DNA of 64,000 nt from Sphingomonas sp. Y38-1Y. GTDB lineage: Bacteria > Pseudomonadota > Alphaproteobacteria > Sphingomonadales > Sphingomonadaceae. Below are positions 8,491 to 15,892 of this stretch, one piece after another (the first letter of the stretch is position 1; each line of letters starts with the position of its first letter). The stretch spans positions 372,001-436,000 of the forward strand of contig NZ_CP135916.1 in NCBI RefSeq assembly GCF_032391395.1. The letters run 5' to 3'. The position numbers were made by a program, and so were the translations under genes. A model generated the notes under the pieces. It did not search any database. It had not been told where the DNA came from and saw nothing but the letters and a program-made list of their open reading frames with translations.

Positions 8491-8513
8491 CCCGGTGCAA
8501 TGCTTGCACCGGG
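8491..8513 (+). terminator. hairpin just after rho
   Basis: A perfect 10-bp inverted repeat, CCCGGTGCAA / TTGCACCGGG, with a three-base loop lies 12 bases after the rho stop. There is no T-tract, so it may act as an mRNA 3' end stabiliser or a weak terminator. Confidence 0.5.
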
Positions 8514-8614
8514 AGACGCACCGATCCGGCCGGCGGAGCAAAGCTCCGACCGACGACGCGGCCTCGCCGCGGCGGTACCGAAATCATCCGAGTTCTGAAC
8601 CGTTCACACAATCC

Positions 8615-8644
8615 ACGGCGCGGGCCTCTTGCTCGCGCCGTTTC
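8615..8644 (+). terminator. possible intrinsic terminator between rho and the TerC gene
   Basis: ACGGCGCG (8615-8622) pairs with CGCGCCGT (8634-8641) around an 11-base loop, followed by TTTCCT. It lies just upstream of the TerC-family start at 8663, so it could end rho read-through or regulate the next gene. Confidence 0.4.
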
Positions 8645-8662
8645 CTCGTCTAGGACCGTGGC

Positions 8663-9391
8663 ATGCTCGACCTGATCTACAGCGCCGCCGCCGCGACCGG
8701 TGGCATCGGTTCGCCCGCCGAAATCTGGCAGCACATCCTGGCCGATTTCTCGAACATCACCGAACCCGCGGCGCTCGCGGCGTTCGGATCGGTGCTGATG
8801 ATCGACCTGGTGCTGGCCGGCGACAATGCGATCGTCGTGGGTGCGCTGGCTGCCGGCCTGCCTGCCGATCAGCGCAAGAAGGTCATCCTGATCGGCATCG
8901 GCGCGGCGCTGATCCTGCGCATTGCCTTTGCGCTGGTGGTCAGTTGGCTGATGGGGATCGTCGGCCTGATCTTCGCCGGCGGTCTGCTGCTCCTGTGGGT
9001 CAGCTGGAAATTCTGGCGCGAGATCCGGGAGGGCCAGCACAGCGAGGGTTCGCCCGAGATCAGCGGCGACGAGGCGTCAGGCCTCAAGCCCGCCAAGAGC
9101 TTCGCCAGCGCCGCCTGGGCGGTTGCGGTCGCCGACGTGTCGATGAGCCTCGACAACGTCCTGGCGGTCGCCGGTGCCGCGCGCGAGCATCCTGGCATCC
9201 TCGTCATCGGATTGCTGCTGTCGGTGGCGCTGATGGGCCTTGCCGCCAATTTCATCGCGCGGCTAATCGATCGCTATCGCTGGATCGCCTATTTCGGCCT
9301 GGCGGTGATCGTCTTCGTCGCGCTCAAGATGATCTATGAAGGGTGGGTCGGCACCGGCGACACGCTGGGGATCATCAGCTTCTTCAATTGA
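8663..9391 (+). CDS. TerC family integral membrane protein (YjbE-like)
   Basis: This is a 242-aa membrane protein of the TerC superfamily, associated with metal-ion (often Mn2+) export and tellurite-resistance loci. Two copies of the family motif are visible: LMIDLVLAGDNAIVVGAL in the first half and VADVSMSLDNVLAVAGAA in the second, each placing a conserved Asp and Asn in a membrane helix. There are about seven hydrophobic segments, with a cytoplasmic loop around 115-145. The transported substrate cannot be told. It is a single gene ending at a strong bidirectional terminator. Confidence 0.88.
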   Translation: MLDLIYSAAAATGGIGSPAEIWQHILADFSNITEPAALAAFGSVLMIDLVLAGDNAIVVGALAAGLPADQRKKVILIGIGAALILRIAFALVVSWLMGIVGLIFAGGLLLLWVSWKFWREIREGQHSEGSPEISGDEASGLKPAKSFASAAWAVAVADVSMSLDNVLAVAGAAREHPGILVIGLLLSVALMGLAANFIARLIDRYRWIAYFGLAVIVFVALKMIYEGWVGTGDTLGIISFFN

Positions 9392-9395
9392 TTGG

Positions 9396-9426
9396 AAGGG
9401 GGAGCGGGACGACCGCTCCCCCTTTT
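9396..9426 (+). terminator. bidirectional intrinsic terminator
   Basis: AAGGGGGAGCGG (9396-9407) pairs with CCGCTCCCCCTT (9413-9424) around a GACGA loop and is followed by TT, five bases after the TerC-family stop. The A-tract on the left gives a T-tract on the minus strand, so it serves the convergent dienelactone hydrolase gene as well. Confidence 0.9.
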
Positions 9427-9430
9427 CGCA

Positions 9431-10126
9431 TCAGCCGAGATGCTCGGCGAAGAAGGCCTTGGTCCGCGCATCTGCCCGGTCCGCGGCCTCTGGTGAGCGG
9501 CGGTTTCCGACCTCGGTCGCAAAGCCGTGATCCTCACCCGGATAGTCGTGCAGCGTGACGCGCGGATGGTCGTCCAGCCCCTCGTGCATCTTTGCCTGCG
9601 TTTCCCGGTCGACGAACCCGTCATCGCCGGCGATGTGGAGCATCAGCGGCCGCGCAATGCCGTGCTTCTCGCCCAGCAGTCCGTCGATCCCGACCGCATA
9701 ATAGCCGACCGACGCATCGCTGTCGGTCCGCGCCGCGGTCATATAGGCGAGCCGTCCGCCCAGACAGTAGCCGACCACCCCGACCTTGCCGCCGTCCCCC
9801 AATCGCGCCCGTGCTGCGCGGATCGTCGCCTCGATATCGCGGATCGCGCGGTCTTGGTCGAACTGGCCCATCAGCTCGAGGCCGCGCTGCATCTCCTCCG
9901 GCACGTCGGGGTCGAGCTCGATCCCCGGCTCGATCCGCCAGAACAGGTCGGGCGCGATCGCCAGATAGCCGTCGGCGGCGAGCCGATCGCACTTCTGGCG
10001 GATGCCGCGATTGACGCCGAAGATCTCCTGAATGACGACGATCGCGGCCCGCGCGCGACCGTTCGGCTCGGCGATATAGGCATCGAAGCGGCCTTCGCCG
10101 TCCAGCGTGTCGATCTCGATCATCAT
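9431..10126 (-). CDS. dienelactone hydrolase family protein
   Basis: This is an alpha/beta-hydrolase of the dienelactone hydrolase family, 231 aa. The nucleophile is C121 in GVVGYCLGGR, with D169 in AGDDGF and H200 in GEDHGF completing a Cys-Asp-His triad. E34 in QEIFG is the residue that primes the cysteine in family members. The start is ATG 10126 or 10123; AAGGGG lies just upstream, and an earlier in-frame ATG at 10153 has no such site. No chlorocatechol-pathway genes surround it, so the physiological substrate is unknown. Confidence 0.88.
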   Translation of the reverse strand: MMIEIDTLDGEGRFDAYIAEPNGRARAAIVVIQEIFGVNRGIRQKCDRLAADGYLAIAPDLFWRIEPGIELDPDVPEEMQRGLELMGQFDQDRAIRDIEATIRAARARLGDGGKVGVVGYCLGGRLAYMTAARTDSDASVGYYAVGIDGLLGEKHGIARPLMLHIAGDDGFVDRETQAKMHEGLDDHPRVTLHDYPGEDHGFATEVGNRRSPEAADRADARTKAFFAEHLG

Positions 10127-10197
10127 CGTCCCCTTGGTTGCGTGCGCGGCCACAACGCGCCTATCGTCGCCGGGTTCGTCGATGGCCGGAGTGCAGC

Positions 10198-10434
10198 ATG
10201 AAAATCAATGTCGAGGTCGACTGCACCCCCGAAGAGGCGCGCCGCGCCATGGGCCTGCCCGACTTCACGCCCGTGCACGAGCGCTATGTCGCGATGATCC
10301 AGGAAACGATGGAGAAGGGCGCCAGCCCCGAACTGATCGAGTCGATGATGAAGAGCTGGGCACCGATGGGGGAGGCGGGGATGACCTTCTGGCGCCAGAT
10401 GTTCGACATGTCGGCAAAGCTGCCTCGCGACTGA
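10198..10434 (+). CDS. DUF6489 family protein
   Basis: This is a 78-aa cytoplasmic protein of unknown function starting MKINVEVDCTPEEARRAMGLPD and ending in a conserved helical part (SWAPMGEAGMTFWRQMFDM). The sequence is characteristic of a small family common in sphingomonads and other alphaproteobacteria, usually encoded just before mnmE. The mnmE start lies two bases after the stop, so it is very likely co-transcribed. An upstream extension of the frame has no support. Confidence 0.8.
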   Translation: MKINVEVDCTPEEARRAMGLPDFTPVHERYVAMIQETMEKGASPELIESMMKSWAPMGEAGMTFWRQMFDMSAKLPRD

Positions 10435-10436
10435 CC

Positions 10437-11714
10437 GTGCCCGACACGATCGTCGCGCTGTCGAGCGGGGCACCGCCGGCAGCGATCGGCGTCATCCGGC
10501 TGAGCGGCCCGCAAGCGCTTGCCGCCGCGCGATCGATCGCCGGAACATTGCCCGCGCCGCGAGAGGCCAGGGTTAGGCGACTGCGGCAAGGGGCGGAGAC
10601 GCTCGACCAGGCCATCGTCCTCGTCTTTCCCGGGCCCGACAGCGCGACCGGCGAAGACCTTGTCGAGTTCCATGTCCATGGTGGGCAGGCCGTGATCGCG
10701 GCGGTCGAGGGTGCGTTGCTGACGTGCGCCGACGTCCGCCGCGCGGAGCCGGGCGAGTTCACCCGGCGCGCACTGACCAACGGACGTATCGACCTCAATC
10801 AGGCGGAAGCGTTCGCCGACCTGCTCGCCGCCCAGACGCAGTCGCAGCATCGTGCAGCAATGCTCGCCAGCGAAGGTCTGCTGCGGCGCAGCATTGACGA
10901 GCTGACGGATCGTTTGGTTGGGATCGCGGCGAGCATCGAACTCGCGCTGGACTTCGCCGATGAAGACGACGCCGGCGAGTGGGATGCGTCGAGTGTCGAT
11001 GCAGAGCTTGCGGTGCTTGAGAGCGACACGTGCGCGTGGCTCGCCCGACCAAAGGTTGAAGCGCTCCATCGCGGATTTCGGGTGGTCATCGCGGGGCGGC
11101 CGAACCGCGGCAAGTCGACCTTGTTCAACGCGTTAGCTGGCCGGGATGCCGCGATTGTCTCGCCGATCGCCGGCACGACGCGCGATCGCATCGAGGTGCC
11201 GGTGGCGCATGAGGGCGTCGCCTTCGTGCTGGTGGATACCGCCGGATTGGCGACGGATACGGATGACGAGATCGAAGCGATCGGCATCGTCCGTGCCGAA
11301 GCCGCAATCGAGACTGCTGACGTCTTGCTTTGGCTTGAGGCCGATGCCGCAGCGCCGCGGGACGATGCGATTCGAGTTGTCTCCCAGATCGATCTGCCGG
11401 GTTGCAGCATCCCTGATGACGCTGTCGGCGTGTCCGGCGTCACCGGTGAGGGACTAGCAACTTTGTGGGCAGCCATCCACGCGCGCGTAGAAAGCCTGAT
11501 GCCACCGATGGATGGTACAGCACTCAATCAGCGTCAGCATGATCTGCTCACGCGGGCGGTAGTTGCAATTTCGGCTGCGCAGGGCGTTGCTGATCCTCTC
11601 GTCAAGGCCGAGGAGGTCCGGCGGGCGCGGCACACACTCGACGCAATTACCGGCACTGCCGGAACCGAAGCAATGCTCGACGCGCTGTTCGGACGGTTCT
11701 GCATCGGCAAATAG
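10437..11714 (+). CDS. mnmE: tRNA modification GTPase MnmE
   Basis: With MnmG, MnmE installs the cmnm5 group at U34 of certain tRNAs. The 425-aa protein from GTG 10437 has the N-terminal THF-binding domain (TIVALSSGAPPAAIGVIRLSG), a helical domain, and an inserted GTPase domain with G1 GRPNRGKST (about 219-227), G2 GTTRDR and G3 DTAG. The essential C-terminal FCIGK motif is intact. The G4 position reads SQID (316-319) instead of the usual NKxD, which normally gives guanine specificity. mnmG follows after 56 bases that carry a parS-like site. Confidence 0.95.
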   Translation: MPDTIVALSSGAPPAAIGVIRLSGPQALAAARSIAGTLPAPREARVRRLRQGAETLDQAIVLVFPGPDSATGEDLVEFHVHGGQAVIAAVEGALLTCADVRRAEPGEFTRRALTNGRIDLNQAEAFADLLAAQTQSQHRAAMLASEGLLRRSIDELTDRLVGIAASIELALDFADEDDAGEWDASSVDAELAVLESDTCAWLARPKVEALHRGFRVVIAGRPNRGKSTLFNALAGRDAAIVSPIAGTTRDRIEVPVAHEGVAFVLVDTAGLATDTDDEIEAIGIVRAEAAIETADVLLWLEADAAAPRDDAIRVVSQIDLPGCSIPDDAVGVSGVTGEGLATLWAAIHARVESLMPPMDGTALNQRQHDLLTRAVVAISAAQGVADPLVKAEEVRRARHTLDAITGTAGTEAMLDALFGRFCIGK

Positions 11715-11717
11715 CGT

Positions 11718-11733
11718 TGTTCCACGTGGAACG
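11718..11733. other. parS: parS-like centromere site (mnmE-mnmG gap)
   Basis: The 14-base palindrome GTTCCACGTGGAAC occupies 11719-11732 and matches the ParB-binding consensus (tGTTNCACGTGaAACa). It is one of only two CACGTG-centred perfect sites noticed in the window; both lie next to parAB. Confidence 0.88.
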
Positions 11734-11770
11734 TTTTGACGCTTTAGCGTCCGACGCGTAAGGCGGGCGC

Positions 11771-13603
11771 ATGCAATTCGACGTGATCGTGATCGGCGGC
11801 GGCCATGCCGGTACCGAAGCAGCAGCCGCTGCCGCACGCGTCGGCGCCCGCGTTGCGCTCGTCAGCTTCGATCCAGCTACGATCGGCGCGATGTCGTGCA
11901 ATCCGGCGATTGGCGGCCTCGGCAAGGGTCATCTCGTTCGAGAGGTCGACGCCTGTGACGGTCTGATCGCCCGCACGGCCGACGCTGCCGCCATTCACTA
12001 CCGGATGCTGAACCGCAGCAAGGGCAGCGCCGTCCAGGGCCCGCGCGTCCAGGCGGATCGGCGTCGCTATGCGGCAGCGATCCAGTCGACGTTGGCATCG
12101 CAGGCCGGACTGACGATCGTTCCGGGTGAGGTCGAGGCGCTGGCGCTCGACAGGCAAGGCAACGTCGCTGGAGTGACCCTTGCTGACGGCACCACCCTCG
12201 CGGGTCGCACGGTCGTGATCGCAAGCGGCACCTTCCTGGGTGGGCGCATCTTCCGCGGCGATGAGCGCGAAACGGGTGGTCGCATCGGCGAACGCGCAGC
12301 TACCCGGATGGCGGAACAGCTTCGCGCGCTCGGTCTGCCGATGGCGCGGCTCAAGACGGGAACGCCGCCGCGGCTCGATGGGCGAACGATCGATTGGGCT
12401 CGCTTGTCGGTTCAGCCGAGCGACGAAGATCCGTGGACGATGTCACCGCTGACCAAGGGGCGCGCCTTGCCGCAGCTCGCCTGTGCCGTGACGCGGACCA
12501 ACACGCGTACCCACGCGATCATCGCCGCCGGCCTCGACCGCTCACCCCTCTTTTCCGGTGCGATCGGCGGGCAGGGGCCGCGCTATTGCCCGTCGATCGA
12601 AGACAAGATCCACCGCTTCGCCGATCGCGACGGCCATCAGATCTTTCTCGAGCCAGAGGGGCTCGACGATCCGCTCGTCTATCCGAACGGCATCTCGACT
12701 TCGCTCCCGACCGACGTTCAAGCTGCGATGATCGCGAGCATCGAGGGGCTCGAACGCGCGCGCATCGTCACGCCGGGTTACGCGGTCGAATATGACCATA
12801 TCGATCCTCGCGCGCTCGACGCGACGCTTCATCTCGAAACGGTGCCGGGCCTGTTCCTGTCGGGACAGGTCAACGGCACGACCGGCTATGAAGAGGCTGC
12901 GGCGCAGGGGCTCGTTGCCGGCCTGAATGCGGCGGCGCGTGCGCTCGAGCACGAGCCGGTCCGGTTCGAACGAAGCAACAGCTATATCGGGGTGATGATC
13001 GACGATCTGGTGCTGCAGGGTGTAACCGAGCCCTATCGCATGCTGACCGCCCGCGCCGAGTATCGGCTGCATTTGCGCGCCAACAATGCCGAGGCGCGGC
13101 TCGGTCCGATTGCGGAAGCCGCGGGGTGCCTGTCGCCGGCCAGGCTGGAGCGGATGAACCATCGTCGCCTCGAGCGCGAGAAGGTGGATAGCTGGCTCGG
13201 GCAGAAGCGAACGCCGCACGAACTCCGTGCCAGCGGCGCGGATGTCGCGATGGACGGCGTCCGACGGTCGCTTGCCGAGTGGCTGCGCTTTGCTCAGGTC
13301 GATGCGGATGCGGTGATGGACGGCCTCGACGCCGATCAATCGATCGTCGCCGAAGCGGTCGAGGACGCGCGCTACGCCCCCTATCTTGAGCGTCAGGCGA
13401 ACGAGGTCGCGGCGATGAGCGACGCCTCGATCCGGCTTTCACCGACCATCGACTATGCCCGGATTCCGGGGCTCTCGACCGAAATGATCGAGCGCTTGGG
13501 CGCCGCCCGTCCCGCTAATCTGGCCGAGGCCGGTCGGGTGCGCGGGGTGACGCCGGCGGCGTTGACGGCGATCCTGCTCGACATCCGGAAGCGAGCGGCA
13601 TGA
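11771..13603 (+). CDS. mnmG: tRNA uridine-5-carboxymethylaminomethyl modification enzyme MnmG
   Basis: MnmG (GidA) is the FAD-dependent partner of MnmE. The 610-aa protein begins with the FAD dinucleotide fold [14 protein letters not shown] (9-16 glycine motif), followed by [21 protein letters not shown], the [15 protein letters not shown] stretch, the [11 protein letters not shown] motif with its conserved cysteine, and the C-terminal helical domain (about 550-610). Length is as expected. ATG 11771 follows AAGGCGGG. It overlaps rsmG by four bases (ATGA). Confidence 0.97.
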   Translation: MQFDVIVIGGGHAGTEAAAAAARVGARVALVSFDPATIGAMSCNPAIGGLGKGHLVREVDACDGLIARTADAAAIHYRMLNRSKGSAVQGPRVQADRRRYAAAIQSTLASQAGLTIVPGEVEALALDRQGNVAGVTLADGTTLAGRTVVIASGTFLGGRIFRGDERETGGRIGERAATRMAEQLRALGLPMARLKTGTPPRLDGRTIDWARLSVQPSDEDPWTMSPLTKGRALPQLACAVTRTNTRTHAIIAAGLDRSPLFSGAIGGQGPRYCPSIEDKIHRFADRDGHQIFLEPEGLDDPLVYPNGISTSLPTDVQAAMIASIEGLERARIVTPGYAVEYDHIDPRALDATLHLETVPGLFLSGQVNGTTGYEEAAAQGLVAGLNAAARALEHEPVRFERSNSYIGVMIDDLVLQGVTEPYRMLTARAEYRLHLRANNAEARLGPIAEAAGCLSPARLERMNHRRLEREKVDSWLGQKRTPHELRASGADVAMDGVRRSLAEWLRFAQVDADAVMDGLDADQSIVAEAVEDARYAPYLERQANEVAAMSDASIRLSPTIDYARIPGLSTEMIERLGAARPANLAEAGRVRGVTPAALTAILLDIRKRAA

Positions 13604-14214
13604 CCGGCGAAGACGCTCGCCGCTGGATTGAGGTGCGTTTCGGCGGCCGAGCCATCGAGCAACTCGAAGCCTATTCAGCGTTGTTGCTGGGTGAGAGTGA
13701 GCGGCAGAACCTCATCGCTCGTTCGACGATCGACCAAGTTTGGGTTCGTCATCTGCTCGACTCGGCCCAGCTCGTCCCGCTCGCCCCCGTCGAGAGTGCC
13801 GGGGAGTGGATCGATATCGGCAGCGGGGCAGGGCTGCCGGGCATCGTAGCGGCGATCGTCCAGCCACGGCACGTTGTGATGATCGAGCCTCGGCGTCGCC
13901 GCGCCGACTTTCTGGAGCGGGTCGTGGACGAGCTGAAGCTCGATGCAGAGGTGCTTTGCATGTCGGCTGCACGCTGCCAGCGACTGCCCGCGTCCGTTGT
14001 CTCTGCCCGAGCAGTGGCATCGCTGGAGTTGCTGTTCCTCGATGGTAGCGGGTTCGCCGATCTTTCGACGACTTGGCTGCTGCCGAAGGGACGGAGCGCC
14101 GAAAGCGAACTGGTCGCTGCCAAGCAGACATGGCATGGAGTGTTCCACGTGGAACCAAGTTTGACCGCCGACGACTCGCAGATCGTCGTTGCGCGCAATG
14201 TGAGGCGTCGATGA
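13600..14214 (+). CDS. rsmG: 16S rRNA 7-methylguanosine methyltransferase RsmG
   Basis: RsmG (GidB) methylates G527 of 16S rRNA with SAM. The 204-aa protein shows [19 protein letters not shown], the SAM-binding [10 protein letters not shown] (72-81) and a further VSARAVASL motif. The C-terminal residues VFHVEP are encoded by the second parS-like palindrome, so this stretch is constrained by ParB binding as well as by protein sequence. It overlaps mnmG and parA by four bases at each end. Confidence 0.95.
   Translation: MTGEDARRWIEVRFGGRAIEQLEAYSALLLGESERQNLIARSTIDQVWVRHLLDSAQLVPLAPVESAGEWIDIGSGAGLPGIVAAIVQPRHVVMIEPRRRRADFLERVVDELKLDAEVLCMSAARCQRLPASVVSARAVASLELLFLDGSGFADLSTTWLLPKGRSAESELVAAKQTWHGVFHVEPSLTADDSQIVVARNVRRR
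14141..14156. other. parS: parS-like centromere site inside rsmG
   Basis: GTTCCACGTGGAAC at 14142-14155 is identical to the site before mnmG. It lies within the rsmG coding region, where it encodes FHVE. A parS inside gidB/rsmG is a recurrent arrangement in bacteria. Confidence 0.88.
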
Positions 14215-14990
14215 TCATCATTACCGTCGCCAATCAGAAGGGCGGCGTTGGCAAGACCACCAGCGCGATCAACGTCGGCACCGCACTGGCCGCGACGGGC
14301 CAACGCGTATTGCTGATCGATCTCGATCCGCAGGGGAATTGCTCGACCGGGCTCGGCGTCGGTCGCAACGAACGTGAGCGGTCCAGCTACGATCTGCTGC
14401 TTGGCGACCTCAATGTCGATGAAGCCGCGATGGCGACGCGCGTGCCGAACCTCGACATCGTGCCTGCGACCGTCGATCTGTCCGGTGCCGAGATCGAGCT
14501 GATCGAGTTCGAGGCGCGCACCCACCGCCTGGACCGGGCGATCGAGCGCGGGAGCAGTCGATGGGATGTCGTGCTGATCGACTGCCCGCCGTCGCTCGGC
14601 CTGTTGACGATCAACGCGATGGTCGCGAGCCATGCGCTGCTCGTCCCGCTGCAATGCGAATTCTTCGCGCTCGAAGGGCTTAGCCAGCTGCTGACCACCG
14701 TCGAGCGCATTCGCGAGCGGTTCAATCCCGGCCTCTCGATCCTGGGGGTGGTGCTGACGATGTACGACCGACGTAATCGACTGACCGATCAGGTCTCGGA
14801 CGACGTTCGGGCGGTGCTCGGCCGCGTGGTGTTCGACACCGTCATCCCGCGCAACGTCCGCTTGTCGGAGGCACCGAGCCATGGGGTACCCGCATTGATC
14901 TACGACCATCGCTGTGCGGGATCGCAGGCCTATATCGCGCTCGCCCGCGAGGTGATCGGCCGGTTGCCGAAGCTGGCGAAGGCGGCATGA
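14211..14990 (+). CDS. parA: chromosome partitioning ATPase ParA (Soj)
   Basis: ParA is the Walker ATPase that moves ParB-parS complexes during chromosome segregation. The 259-aa protein starts [17 protein letters not shown], with the deviant Walker A motif KGGVGKTT at 10-17 (signature lysine K10). It continues with LLIDLDPQGN and VLIDCPPSLG, and later PRNVRLSEAPSHGVP, typical of chromosomal Soj/ParA. ATG 14211 overlaps the rsmG stop by four bases and the gene overlaps parB by four, forming one operon. Confidence 0.97.
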   Translation: MIIITVANQKGGVGKTTSAINVGTALAATGQRVLLIDLDPQGNCSTGLGVGRNERERSSYDLLLGDLNVDEAAMATRVPNLDIVPATVDLSGAEIELIEFEARTHRLDRAIERGSSRWDVVLIDCPPSLGLLTINAMVASHALLVPLQCEFFALEGLSQLLTTVERIRERFNPGLSILGVVLTMYDRRNRLTDQVSDDVRAVLGRVVFDTVIPRNVRLSEAPSHGVPALIYDHRCAGSQAYIALAREVIGRLPKLAKAA

Positions 14991-15877
14991 GCAAGGCACG
15001 GCCGAGCGGCCTGGGCCGGGGTCTCAGCGCGCTGCTGGGTGATGCGGCGCCGCGACCCGAGCCGAGCGAGGAGGGGCGTCCCGCGACCGGATCGAGCGTG
15101 CGGATGCTGCCGGTGAGTTCGCTTGCCCCGCATCCTGCGCAGCCGCGTCGCCACTTCGACGAGGGTGCGCTCGACGAGCTTGCCCAGTCGATCGCACAGC
15201 GCGGGATCATTCAGCCGATCGTCGCCCGGCCGCACGGCAAGGACTATCAGATCGTCGCGGGTGAGCGTCGCTGGCGCGCGGCGCAGCGCGCGAGACTGCA
15301 TGAGGTGCCCGTTATCGTCCGCGACCTGGACGATGCCGAGACGCTCGAGATCGCGCTGGTCGAGAACATCCAGCGCCAGGATCTCAACGCGATCGAAGAG
15401 GCCGACACCTATTCCAAGCTGATCCAGCAGTTCGGCCATACGCAGGAAGCGCTGGGCAAGCTGGTCGGCAAGTCACGTAGCCATGTCGCCAATCTATTGA
15501 GATTGCTGGACCTTCCGGTCACGGTGCAGAAGCTGGTGATCGACGGCACGCTCAGCATGGGCCATGCGCGTGCGATCATCAACGCGCCCAATCCCGAGAC
15601 ACTGGCGGAGCGGGTGGTCGAGCGTGGCCTGTCGGTCCGCGATACGGAAAAGCTGGCGCGTGGCGCCACGCCGGCGCGGGCCGAGCGTAAGCCGCGCGAT
15701 CCTGCCGCGCCGACGGGCGATGCCGACATCGCGGCGCTGGAGCGGCAATTGGGCGACGTGCTCGGCCTCAATGTGCGGATCGCGCATTCGGAGAAGGGCG
15801 GCACACTGACGCTCAGCTACTCGACGCTCGATCAGCTCGACATGGTGTGCCAGCGGCTGTCGGGCGAGGTCATCTGA
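14987..15877 (+). CDS. parB: chromosome partitioning protein ParB (Spo0J)
   Basis: ParB is the CTP-dependent clamp that loads at parS. The 296-aa protein begins with SGLGRGLSALLGD, the short ParA-interacting region seen in alphaproteobacterial ParBs. It has the CTPase motifs, including GERRWRAA (92-99) and LVENIQRQDLN, the helix-turn-helix near 145-180 (EALGKLVGKSRSHVANLLRLL) and a C-terminal dimerisation domain. The stop lies 15 bases from the convergent paoC-like gene, with no clear terminator between them. Confidence 0.97.
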   Translation: MSKARPSGLGRGLSALLGDAAPRPEPSEEGRPATGSSVRMLPVSSLAPHPAQPRRHFDEGALDELAQSIAQRGIIQPIVARPHGKDYQIVAGERRWRAAQRARLHEVPVIVRDLDDAETLEIALVENIQRQDLNAIEEADTYSKLIQQFGHTQEALGKLVGKSRSHVANLLRLLDLPVTVQKLVIDGTLSMGHARAIINAPNPETLAERVVERGLSVRDTEKLARGATPARAERKPRDPAAPTGDADIAALERQLGDVLGLNVRIAHSEKGGTLTLSYSTLDQLDMVCQRLSGEVI

Positions 15878-15892
15878 CCCCGCCCGCATTCA

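Noticed and set aside
12870..13442. Minus-strand Arg/Pro/Ser-rich frame inside mnmG
   Set aside because: No conserved motif, no ribosome-binding site and complete overlap with a strongly supported gene.
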